Assembly: GCA_014281115.1 (NCBI GenBank)
Contig: JACONQ010000021.1
Span: forward strand, 620,001-684,000
Source: Laburnicola sp. R22_1
Taxonomy: Eukaryota > Ascomycota > Dothideomycetes > Pleosporales > Didymosphaeriaceae
Direction of reading: 5' to 3'
Length of the DNA stretch: 64,000 bases
Shown: piece by piece, positions 46,850 to 56,832 of the stretch
How positions within the stretch are numbered: position 1 is the stretch's first letter
Layout of the letters: each line of letters opens with the position of its first letter
Made by a program: the position numbers and the translations under genes
Notes under the pieces: model-generated
Databases searched by the model: none
What the model was told of the DNA's origin: nothing
The model's input: the letters and a program-made list of their open reading frames with translations, nothing else

Positions 46850-48435
46850 CTATATTTTGAATTGAATTATCTGGCGGAGCTGTCGTAGGGCTTCCTTGGC
46901 TTCCTTTAGTATCAAAAGACGAGACTCCGCGACCTGTCGGTACACGGTACAACGCTGTGAGGGAAGCCTGTTGGGTTAGCTTCTTTTAGACTTCGGTTTG
47001 GTATATAGCAATACGAGAGCCAGACTGCTTCATCGCTTCCGAGAAGTTTCGGCATGACATCCCATCCTACACCAACACCGTCAATCCTAGCAGAATGTCT
47101 AACAGCCCTCAACTCTCCAAACCCCGTATCCCTCGTTTCTCGATACTTCTCCACCTCCCCCGTCATCGTGAAGCTCCTCCGCTCAAACCCGCTCCTCCCA
47201 GGACTCCGACCCAAAGACCGAAGATACTTCATCGTTCCCGCAAGCGAGACGTGGACTTCGAAAGCTCCACCTTCTGCCGCTCGTTTATACAGCGCCGCAA
47301 TGATACCAGTGGCCATGAAATGCCCAGATGCGTGATCGAGCGCTTGCGCAGGGAGGACGCGTGCGGGTTCCCCGTTCCCACATCGTTCGGCCTCTGCGAC
47401 GTTGAGCCCAGAGCAGGTTTGAACGAGGGAATCGAAGCCGCGATTCTGAGACCATGGCCCGTCTTCTCCCCAGGCGGATAAACTCGCTACGACTAAATTG
47501 GGATTGTTGCTGGTCAGCTGTTCTACAGACAGGCCATGTGCCGCGAGAGAGCCTGGTCGGTAGCCTTGGGTGAAGACATCGGCAGTGCGTAGAAGGTCAA
47601 GGAGCTTCGCTTTGTCCTGCGGCTGTTGGATGTCTAGTTGGACTGTGCGTTTTCCCCTTCCGACGTCTCGGTCGAGGGCTGGGAGATCTGGGAGTGTGGG
47701 CGAGGTCACCCATATGAAGTCTGCGCCCAGCGTTTTCCCGGCGACGGGGCCGGCGATGACGCGACTCATTTCGATTACGCGGATACCGCGTAAGCATTTG
47801 TCTGCTGGAGGGGCAATCGGAATCGTGGTGGTGATAGCTTTCGCTGTGGCGGTCTTGCGTAGTGTTATGGGGAAGTCTGGGACGGCTTTGGCTTGGGGGA
47901 GAGCATCCCATTCATTAAAAGATCGAAGTGCTACGATGACAGCGCCTTTTTCGAATGCAGCGCTTTCAAGCTCGATTGATCTCCATTTCAGCATCTCTGA
48001 AGCTACCTCTTGTCTACTTGCGCCTTCTGGAAGACGTAAAATCTTGAGAGTGTTTCGTCGATGATTCGGAAAGGCGTCATGCACACGCACGTATCCGTCC
48101 GCAGTTTTGTGGAGTCCACCAATTGTCCCAAGGGATAAACAAGGCGGTTTGCCGTTTAGGGTGTATAGGCGCTGGGAATTGAACTCAACGCAGACATGCT
48201 CCATAGGCACAGTTACGCGGGCGATCTTCTTTCCGCTCCGAGCGGAGTAGAATAGTGAAACTGCAAGTGCAGAGAGTGCAATGGATGTTTGAGCGAGGTG
48301 GTCTACTTTGAAAGAGGAGGGAAGACACGCTCCGTCTTCGAGTAAGTGTAGTGAATTCAGTGCCTCACTCGGCAGTTCTAGAGTCTGCCAGATATGCGAG
48401 ACGGAATCCAGTGGCGAGAAGGCCCGTCTGTCCAT
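46850..48435 (-). CDS. Family III CoA-transferase (CaiB/BaiF type)
   Basis: Two exons on the minus strand, 47015-48435 and 46850-46967, flank a 47-bp intron (GTATTG...GCTAACCCAACAG), for 512 residues. The N-terminal half has HVCVEFNSQRLYTL and LSLGTIGGLHKTADGYVRVH. The second half holds the classic CaiB/BaiF pattern: GIRVIEMSRVIAGPVAGKTL, GADFIWVTSP, GRGKRTVQLDI, ADVFTQGYRPGSLAAHGLS, NLVVASLSAWGEDGPWS. LPAQALDHASGHFMATG contains the likely catalytic Asp. Compared with relatives a few residues seem missing at KTLGADF. The enzyme should move CoA between carboxylic acids; substrates are unknown. The short last exon restores a helical C-terminus (RLLILKEAKEALRQLRQ) that an unspliced reading loses. 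Confidence 0.87.
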
Positions 48436-48854
48436 TGTAGCTTGAAATTGTCTATGGCCAAGGAATGATAGTTCCGATGCAGCCTATGGTTTAGAATTAG
48501 CGGATGAATAAGCACTGGACGTCCCTTGATCTGTTGGCATTACATTCGCTCATAAGGATAAGTAGTTTGTTGTGCGTTCAAAATCAGACCTCATTATCAT
48601 TTGTGTAAGAGGTAGCGAGTTAGAATTTCAAGCAGTTACTGCCAACTGCCACATACGGGGCTAGATAATTACCTAGACCATACATCACGCTAAGCGATTC
48701 AGCTTCCAATGACGCGGCGCGTTCATCCATGGATTTTGTCACTTTACTTCCACTTTCTCTGTTCACATCATGAAAGCTTTCAAATATATACACCAGCGAA
48801 GCAAAAAGCCAGGTGACCTCATGCTCAAATCCATGTAAAATTGTCAGCTCCCAA
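48436..48854. other. Intergenic
   Basis: About 420 bp between the CoA-transferase start and the NOC3 stop, both on the minus strand. No feature was recognised beyond presumed promoter sequence. Confidence 0.5.
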
Positions 48855-50897
48855 CTACTTCGACTCCAACACATTCCTCTCAATCCCCCTTACAGCCTCC
48901 CTAACCGTCGGACAGAAATGGACCCTCAACAACTCGCCCTCCCACACCGTCCCCGCAAACGGATTACTCCCCTCGATCTCCGGCTTCAGCGCATCAAAGA
49001 CGCCGTCTCCGCGCCGTTCTTCAGTAATCCACAATGCGTTAACTTTCCGGCCGTGCGCTTTGGTCACTTGGGTTAGCAGGCCGAGCATCGCCGTGCACGA
49101 CTTCTCGGGCAGCTGAAGGGAGATGGTCATGAGTTGCTTGCAGAATGCAGCGACGCGGTTGGGGGGCACGGCGCGGAGTGCGGTTTCGGGGAGGAGAACG
49201 GAGGAGAGAGAGCGGATGAGGAGGACGATGGTGGTTTGGACGTTGATTTTGTTTGTTGGGGGTGCTTGGGGTTGGGATTCCTGCGCGTGGGGATCGGCGA
49301 GATGGAGTGATTTGGCGCTTAGTTCGATGTCGGGGTTGAGAGATGCAGCGTGGAGAGTGCGGTAGAGATGGGTTATGAAGAAGCTGAGGTCTAGCTTCAT
49401 TGTTGAGGCGGATTTGGTGACATCTTGGCCTTGTAACAGGGCAAATGCTGTGATTACGCAAAGGAGTGACTCTCGCGTGAGGTTTCTTTCGGGTAACTCA
49501 TCATCAGCGTCGTTCTCGTCTTCTTCTTCCTCGTCGTCATCTCCTTTTGCGGCTTCGGAGAACTCGGCAGTACTTATGATGTCGCGCAATGCCTCTAAAA
49601 TATCGCCGAAGAAGTCCTGATTGATAAGGTGCGCGTACTTTGCCAGACCCTCTAAAACGGCGCCCATGAGCTTTCCAGAACGTGCCTTCAAGATTCGGAA
49701 GTATGCGACAAACACCATCTTCAGTGTCTCTGCCTGCATTCGGTCGCGCTCCTCGTGGCCTACCGTGGCATCTGCCTCCTTGAACTCTTTTTCGATCTTT
49801 TTGTTTTCCTTCATCGCTTTCCGGAGCTTTTTTGTTCGGAACTCGCGCTGTTGTTTAATTTTCTTGCCGTTGATGCGTTGCTCTTCCGGCTTGTCAACGG
49901 AGCTGTAGGAAGCTTTCTGTGAAAATTCGGAAAGTAGTCGTAAGTGGAGGAAGGTGTTGAGGACGCTCTCGTCGAAGTGGTAATTTCTGCTCTTCATCAT
50001 CTTGGTCAGCATGGTGACGGCTTCCAGCGAAGCATTTCCCTCTTCGTCATTCTCAAATAGTGTTTCCAGCGTCTCTCGGCATTTGACAAAATCCGCATCT
50101 ACCCGTCGCGTGCTCAACTTGCCTATCAAGATGCCCAACAGCTCCCCTCGGAAGTTGAAGTGCGGAACTGCCAGCAGCATGTTGCACGCGCAGGTGATGG
50201 CGACCGAGGCTACACTTGCAGCCTGCTCTGACGATTGCCCGCCACTCCGCTTGGCCGCCTTTCCCAAGTCTTGCACGTATGCCTGGTATCCCGAAACGAG
50301 CTTCTGCTCGAACATGCGCAGCTTCCGAACCTCCTTCGATACCTTCTCGCCCAGAGCTTCGTCGGATAGCGGTCGTATGCGGTAGCCCGGGATCAGATCT
50401 TTGTAAATTGCGGATTGCGCTACCAGGGTCAATTTTCGCACGGTGGTGTTGCCCGGGGAAGCAAGAGCGGCCAAGGTCTTCAAAGCACCAATGTGCTCTT
50501 CTGGATCTTCATTGACTAGACCAGCTATCCGCGCCACCTCCTCTTTCGCGTCTAGAATCTGCTGCCGTTGCGACACCTTGGGCTTTTCCTCTACCGGTTC
50601 TTCCAGCACATCCTCGTCCTGACCGTCGCTGCCAGAGCCCAGGAAGCTGTCTGAGTCTTCCGCTTTTGCTCCTGCCGTCGCTGGTTGCGTTATCCACCCC
50701 TCGGTTGTCCGCACCGGTAATTTCGCATTCTCTTTCTTCTTTTGCTTCCTCGGCCGCTGCTCGTAATCCTGCTCGAGATCCCACTTTGCCGCATTGGCCA
50801 GATAGCTCGCCTTGTGGTTTTTCGCAATTGGGGCGACTGCGCCGCCTTCTGCCGGGGGCGACAAGCGCCGTCTTTTTGCAGCCGGTGTAATAGACAT
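48855..50897 (-). CDS. NOC3: Nucleolar complex protein 3 (60S ribosome biogenesis / replication licensing)
   Basis: A single exon of 681 codons on the minus strand; the ATG at 50897 (MSITPAAKRRRLSPPAEGG) is preferred over the upstream open frame. The N-terminus is basic and acidic by turns. The NOC3 N-terminal domain is seen around QQILDAKEEVARIAGLVNED and IGALKTLAALASPGNTTVRK, with IPGYRIRPLSDEA as a strong family mark. A Lys-rich helix (KKIKQQREFRTKKLRKAMKE), the acidic DDEEEEDENDADDE tract and the CBF/Mak21-like C-terminal domain follow. Family knowledge: Noc3 pairs with Noc2 in late nucleolar 60S assembly and has a reported role in replication initiation. It is divergent from NIP7. Confidence 0.93.
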   Translation of the reverse strand: MSITPAAKRRRLSPPAEGGAVAPIAKNHKASYLANAAKWDLEQDYEQRPRKQKKKENAKLPVRTTEGWITQPATAGAKAEDSDSFLGSGSDGQDEDVLEEPVEEKPKVSQRQQILDAKEEVARIAGLVNEDPEEHIGALKTLAALASPGNTTVRKLTLVAQSAIYKDLIPGYRIRPLSDEALGEKVSKEVRKLRMFEQKLVSGYQAYVQDLGKAAKRSGGQSSEQAASVASVAITCACNMLLAVPHFNFRGELLGILIGKLSTRRVDADFVKCRETLETLFENDEEGNASLEAVTMLTKMMKSRNYHFDESVLNTFLHLRLLSEFSQKASYSSVDKPEEQRINGKKIKQQREFRTKKLRKAMKENKKIEKEFKEADATVGHEERDRMQAETLKMVFVAYFRILKARSGKLMGAVLEGLAKYAHLINQDFFGDILEALRDIISTAEFSEAAKGDDDEEEEDENDADDELPERNLTRESLLCVITAFALLQGQDVTKSASTMKLDLSFFITHLYRTLHAASLNPDIELSAKSLHLADPHAQESQPQAPPTNKINVQTTIVLLIRSLSSVLLPETALRAVPPNRVAAFCKQLMTISLQLPEKSCTAMLGLLTQVTKAHGRKVNALWITEERRGDGVFDALKPEIEGSNPFAGTVWEGELLRVHFCPTVREAVRGIERNVLESK

Positions 50898-51076
50898 TAC
50901 GAGTTGATTGATGTGTGGGGGGACCAGATATTCGGTGGTGTTGCAGAGCTCCTCCCCGCAGGAAATTTTCTCTTGGCATCGGCGGTCGCGCCTGCAGTTT
51001 TCGCCGACCTCCACATTTTTTTGAACCTCGATTGCGCCTGCCGCCGTTGTAATCTTCACTCTCTACACACGACGCC
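50898..51076. promoter_or_regulatory. Shared 179-bp divergent promoter of NOC3 and NIP7
   Basis: The two start codons lie 179 bp apart and face away from each other. The interval holds an AAATTTTC element near 50964, reminiscent of the RRPE core of ribosome-biogenesis promoters, and T-rich and CT-rich tracts near 51016 and 51050. A PAC-type GATGAG box was not found. Co-regulation is an inference from the gene pair. Confidence 0.6.
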
Positions 51077-51735
51077 ATGAGACCCCTCACAGAGGTATAT
51101 ACAACCCCATATCCACCCAATAAGCCTTCTTGCCAACCATAATCTAGCCCGAGACGAAGACACTCTTCGAGAAGCTCGCCGCCTACTGTGGAAAGGGAAT
51201 CCAGGACCTGATCACCGCCGGCGGCGCTGACGACCGCCATGTATTCCGTGTCCAGGGCTCCCGAGTCTACTACGTGCGCGAATCCATATCAAATCTAGCT
51301 ACGTCCGTAGCGCGCGACAACCTCCTCTCGCTCGGCACCTGCCTTGGAAAGTTCACCAAGACGGGCAAGTTCCGCCTGCACATTACGGCGCTCACTGTCA
51401 TTGCGCCGCATGCGAGGTATAAGGTGTGGGTCAAGCCGAATGGCGAGATGCCGTTCTTGTACGGCGGCAATGTGCTCAAGGCGCATGTTGGGCGGTGGTC
51501 GGAGGATTGCCCCGAGCATCAGGGTGTAGTTGTGTTGAGCATGAACGACACGCCGCTGGTGAGTGCCAAAGGGCGGATGGAACGAGATGAAGGACTAATA
51601 TCGCCATAGGGTTTCGGTGTCAGTGCGCGGTCGACAGCAGAGGCGAGAAAACTGGACCCCACTGGCATCGTCACATTCAGACAAGCGGATATTGGGGAAT
51701 ACCTAAGAGAGGAAGATACCCTGTTCACGACATGA
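51077..51735 (+). CDS. NIP7: 60S ribosome subunit biogenesis protein NIP7
   Basis: Three exons, 51077-51094, 51148-51558 and 51610-51735, with introns of 53 bp (GTATAT...ATCTAG) and 51 bp (GTGAGT...CATAG), give 184 residues, the usual length. The start MRPLTE and the following [16 protein letters not shown] are family hallmarks. The C-terminal PUA domain includes [19 protein letters not shown] and [21 protein letters not shown] across the second intron. Nip7 binds pre-60S particles and 27S pre-rRNA in the nucleolus. The first exon has only six codons and is missed by ORF-based calls. Confidence 0.94.
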
Positions 51736-52117
51736 TCTATACGCCATCTCTACGAATGCGAACACGAAAGCGACCAGCAAACATTGCGAAGCAAACGTCA
51801 TTCAAGCCTCCGCTGTTGCTCATGCGCCGAATCTAAAGAAGAGGCTGTAGAGCGCTTTTTGATGCAGCTACGGACGGCCTCAAAGAACGGGTACGGAAGC
51901 GACCATCACGCAGACACGAGGATTTAAAAGATTAAAAAATGATACCCATCCATATCTACTTCACCAATACAGTATTTTCTGCACGGGCATGGTCCACCCC
52001 AACTGATAGCACGTGATTGACGACCAAGCATCCACTTACTACGGCTGGCCGACATGCCTCGCGGTGACAACAGCCCAAGGAAAACAAGAAAATAATAAAA
52101 CAACGCCGTATACTCCT
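51736..52117. other. Intergenic between convergent genes
   Basis: About 380 bp after NIP7, converging with the small gene on the minus strand. No feature was recognised. Confidence 0.5.
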
Positions 52118-52456
52118 TCACCAGAGCCAAGCCAATTCCCCTCCCCCCCCCCTCTCAACCCACACCCGCCCCAAGACCTCATCCTCCCACCAATCCCTAT
52201 ACTTCTTGATCCCACCTTCGTACCCCCTCCACCAGTCTCCCTCCTCCGCAGGCTTCGGCAAAAGCCTAAAAGCCGGATAATTCTGCTTCATATATTCCGA
52301 GAGATCTTCGTGCGCCGCGTCCACGGAGGCGTAGACGTCGCCTGTGGCCATAATGGGTTTCGGGTCCCCGATGAGTTGTTTCGTGAGATGATAGGTATAT
52401 GCTGGAGGCGCTGGTGGGGGGAAGGCGTTTGTGGCTGTTGGGGATTGGAGGGACAT
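52118..52456 (-). CDS. Small conserved-looking hypothetical protein
   Basis: A 112-residue frame on the minus strand starts MSLQSPTATNAFPPPAPPAY. The same frame is open further upstream, but that part is low-complexity Pro/Thr. The middle is well ordered and not repetitive: LTKQLIGDPKPIMATGDVYA, SVDAAHEDLSEYMKQNYPAF and GDWWRGYEGGIKKYRDWWED. There is no signal peptide or membrane segment. The last residues (RGGGGELAWLW) come from the G-rich 3' end typical of genes in this window, and a terminal intron could change them. I do not recognise a family. Confidence 0.55.
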   Translation of the reverse strand: MSLQSPTATNAFPPPAPPAYTYHLTKQLIGDPKPIMATGDVYASVDAAHEDLSEYMKQNYPAFRLLPKPAEEGDWWRGYEGGIKKYRDWWEDEVLGRVWVERGGGGELAWLW

Positions 52457-53011
52457 TTTTTGGGTTGTTGATGTGCTTGGTTGGGTTGCTGTAGATGGGG
52501 AGGGAGGAGGGAAAGGTGAGTGCGTGGGTGTGTGGGTTATATGCTGTGAGACATGGTGCAAACAGTTTGCTTGATTAATTGTTGTTGAGCTGATAAATTG
52601 TCTGTGATTAGATTTGTTTTACATGTTAGCATTAATGCTTAAGCAATCCTTAACCTCGTATATGTCTGGAATGGAGGCTCCTGGTATCCAGGACACCACG
52701 TTGATGTCATTTTCTGGATATATCCAAGGACGGCGAAAGGAAATTAGGAGCTCTGAGCTTAAATAGTACAAAGAGTGAGTTAGCAATGACAGTAAGCTGT
52801 AGATGACATATTTCCCAACAGTACCGCACATAAGCGTATAAGGTGTGGGAGGTTGATAATATTTAAGATTTAATTCCTGCGTATTACTACGCATCCTATT
52901 GTATTGCAAATTAGAGTGTAGAAAATGCGTTAGTGTGTTAACAGATAGTGAAGGCAGGCACCTAGGGGAGAGCTCCTTCCATCCCAAGAAATACTAGGTG
53001 ACGTACAGTGT
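52457..53011. other. Intergenic, transition to AT-rich block
   Basis: A minus-strand ORF at 52619-52987 (122 codons, including RPWIYPENDINVVSWIPGAS) has no family I can name and may be a repeat fragment. Composition drifts towards AT from about 52570 and drops fully after 53042. Confidence 0.4.
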
Positions 53012-53042
53012 CAACACCATTTTAGATCCAACACCATTTTAG
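53012..53042. repeat. 17-bp step tandem duplication at the block boundary
   Basis: CAACACCATTTTAG occurs at 53012-53025 and again at 53029-53042, separated by ATC. The AT-rich block starts immediately after the second copy, so the unit may be the terminal part of the repeat that forms the block edge. Confidence 0.7.
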
Positions 53043-53745
53043 TATTAATAGATAAATATTTTAATATTATATAGAATAGATATTAAGAAGAAAAATATTA
53101 TTTTTAACTTACTATTAAGTACTTTATTAAGCTTTATATAGTATATAGTTAGCTTACTAAATACCTTTTTTAACCTTTTTTTAGTTTAAGGTTAAAGTAG
53201 ATTAAGATAGAAAGTTATTATATACTATTATGGGAGAACCTAGTCCTAATTAGAACTTAGTAGAAAGATAGATTAAGTTGTATGTGCCTGAAGAAAGAAA
53301 CTGCCTATTAAATCCTTAAGAGCCAATTAGGCACCAGCTTACTACGTGACCTGTGTAGTAGAGTTTATTCCACCATCTACCTCTCTACCTATAGAAGCTT
53401 AGCCCTATTAAGCTTTATGCTAAACACCCTTCTAAAAAACACTTTAAATATTCTATAGCGCCTCCTACTAGTAAGTAGAGGTTAGACTCGCCTCTAATAG
53501 TAAGCTTTACTAATTACCTAGCTTTGTGTAACCTTAAATAACAGCCTATAAACGCCTATCTATTTTTATTACTAATCTGCCTATTTTACTTACTTTTTAT
53601 ACTTTTATAATTTTCCTATAGTTTAGCTTCTTATCCTTCTAAACCCTAAACTATTCTTAAGCCTTTACTTAGCCTACCTTATTATGCCTCCCTATCTTTA
53701 AATTAACTATGCCCTAGGCGTCTACGCATCTGGCCGCCTTAGTTC

Positions 53746-53757
53746 TAGTAGTAGTAA

Positions 53758-53792
<35 letters not shown>
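53746..53792. repeat. (AGT)n microsatellite
   Basis: About fifteen AGT units with one AAT interruption. It lies in a trace of a serine-rich frame on the plus strand within the AT-rich block. Confidence 0.9.
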
Positions 53793-56510
53793 AGCCTTCT
53801 TATTAAGGTAATAATAGTGTAGGCTCTAGTAGTTTTAACCTCCTACTAGTGCCTAAAAAGCCCTCTATTAGCGCATTTATTACCTTCTTATCTCTGCGTA
53901 AGTTTCTCACACCCTAATAGTCTCTTAGGCTAACTCCTAGAAAGTAATTCCTCTCTTAGACGCACGCATTAGCTTTAACGTTATAGCCTAAGTTTTTATA
54001 GCCCTTAAGTAGAGTATTAGTAATAATAATAACCTGCCTTATAGTTTGCAATCTTAGGTAAATAGTTAAGAAATTTTTACACTTTAGTTAGACTATAACC
54101 TTAATAAACTTATAATTAACGTCTTACTCTTTTATTTTCTTTACTATAGTTAGGAAGCGTAATAATACAATACTAAGAACAAGCGAGTTATATTCTACTA
54201 GGCCTAATAGTCTAAATTATTAAATAATAAAGGCCCTTATTTTATATACCTGCTAAGCCTGTTTGCCACTACTACCTAAGGACGTATTAACTTTACCTAT
54301 TTTCCTATTATAGGCAATAACACTCTATCCTATAATAGGTGCCTACTAGCGCAGTGTTAGTATTTCTAGTTCGCTAATAATAATATAGAACTACTATTTA
54401 GTAGTATATATATAGCCTACTATATTTACAATAAAAGCGCCCTATACTTTTTTATTCTAGATATACTACGCTATTCCTCTCTTTATAGGCGTACACTCTA
54501 AATGCCTCTTAAGTTAACTATTAAATAGGCCTTTATTCTTTACTTTCTAATTCTTTTTTTATATATTAAGTACGCGTTATAAATCTTAATACTTAGACCT
54601 AAGTAATACTTAGCTCCCTAGAAGTAATATCTATATTTAAGGGCCTTATAATTAGCGATAACCTTATATTCCTACCTTAGTTAACTCCTAACTCTTTAAT
54701 TCTATATTCTTTAGCTTTGCCCTTAAATACTATTTATCTAGCTTCTTTTTAATCTTCTTTTTGCATAAGCTTTACCACTACGTATGCCTATACTTCTAAC
54801 TAGTTTAGAGCACCTACTTGCTAGGCTACTTTAGAAATAGGCTAGGTAGCTTCTTAGATAGTTCTAGTACTACTTCTAGCTCTTGCCTATTATATAACTG
54901 CAATTTATACATTCTAAGGAAGGGGAAAAGCTTTAAGAAGATATTAGGCACGCTTTAACTATTAGCCTAATAGTTCTTCTTCTCCCTATAATACTAATAC
55001 AGAGAATAAAGCCTAGACTTAAGTTTTCTAGGAGTTGCAGCGCTTTCTAGAGTAGGACTTTTTTTAAAGGCTATTATAGGATCCCTAAGTTTAGGCTAGA
55101 GTTACTTAGGCTTATAGGTTCTATAATAAGCGTAAGAAGGAAAAAGAGTAGAAGAAAAGTAGTAGTTCTAGCCTATAGCTTGCTAGTAATAGCTGCAAAA
55201 GTCCCTTTTTACCTAAAGGCTGCTTAGGCTTTAGATAGCTTATTAGTACTTAAATATATTCCTTATCCCTATTATACTCTACTCCTTTTCTTATAATGCT
55301 ATATCTTTTTATCTGCGCCTATAAGCTATTTGCTCTTTAATTACTATCTATAAGTGTCTAATTTGCCCTTAGAGTTTCTTACTAGTAGTAATATAGTTGC
55401 ACTTTCCTTAAAGGGTACTACTACCTATTACTAGTCTAGAAGTAGTGTTTACACACACGCCTTACCTACTATAACCTAATAGAGCCTTATAGCCGCTTAG
55501 AGTATATAACCTGCCCTTTATATTCTTTTACTTTCCTTTTTATTCTGCTATTTTAATTCTCCTGCCTAATAGTCTTAACCTTCTTCTTAACTATAGCTGC
55601 TGTTAACTTCTTCTTTAGTAGCCACGCCTCTAGTACTAGTAATAATAATAATAGTAATAGCAAGGAAAGTGGCTAAGGCTTATAATAGCCCTTGCTATTA
55701 CCTATTAATAATGCCCTATAACTGCTTCTATTTTATTATGCGTATGCCTGCCCTAATTATCTCTTAGCTTACTAACTTATACCCTAGTTATTACTCTCTT
55801 AAATTAGCTATATAACTTTAGCACTATCTATAAGATTATAAGACTTTTGCGCAATATTTATACTAAGTATTTATTATTAGGCTACTTTGTATAGTTTGCT
55901 TAAGATATAGGCAGCTTTAAGATTAACCCTAATTCTGCTAATAACACTCCTATTGCCTATACTATTTTGTTTTATTAGCTATACTAAGCTACTCTTATAA
56001 AAGATATAAGCACTAATAAATAGAGACGCAATTACTTTAAATAGCGCTTAGTGTCTAGTTATACTTCTTATATATTTTATCTTCTTACCCTTCTCTTTAC
56101 TATAGGCTAAGGCTATATTAACTATAATTCTAGTGAGGCTAAGGGTAATTATAATTAAGCCTATAGGGCTTATATCTAGAGTTATTGTTCCTACTTTTAG
56201 CATATTAATAGTAGTTAGCGCCTTCTTCTTAAGGGCTACTACGTTTTATACTAGATAACTTTCTAATATTAGTAGTGCTCTTTTAACTACTATAGTAAGT
56301 CTAATTCGCTCTTAACTAGTTCCCTATTACTAATCTGCCTACCTAGCTTTATTTCCTTTAGTATTTGCCATAAACACTTAAGCTAATTTTTTCTAGTAGG
56401 GTTGTTAGTAAGTGTATAAGCTGTAGATAGAGCAACTAGAAGTAAATACCTATATCTATAATAAAATTAGTAAACTGCTTAGTTTTAGTAACACTACTAT
56501 AATGCTTTCT

Positions 56511-56827
56511 TATTAGATATATAATCACTATGAATTACTGTGATTTTTACTATAAAATATAGTAGTTAGGTATAACCGATTATATGGCCTTCTCACACTA
56601 ATTTTACTGTAAAATCACTGTAAAATATACTAAGGAGGCTGGCGCACTACTGCGTTACACTGCCCCTGTATTATCCCTAATAGTACTAGCGCCTTAGCAT
56701 AGATAGAAACTTCTCGCGATAGCAGAGCTTCTCCGAAAAAAAAAACACACACAATGAGATCATCTCAATAAATATTAAATCTATCACTTTTATCTCATCT
56801 TATTAAAATATACCCTTATATTTAACA
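56511..56827 (-). mobile_element. Solo LTR 1 (RIP-mutated), 5-bp duplication TTTCT
   Basis: A 317-bp unit starts TATTAGATA and ends TTTAACA on the plus strand, bracketed by TTTCT at 56506-56510 and 56828-56832. It is homologous along its length to 60648-60939, sharing for example GGAGGCTGGCGCACTACTG and CTTCTCGCGATAG-like strings. The plus strand shows C-to-T and G-to-A differences. The element's own TG...CA ends are read on the minus strand. No internal domain adjoins, so it is a solo LTR. Confidence 0.85.
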
Positions 56828-56832
56828 TTTCT

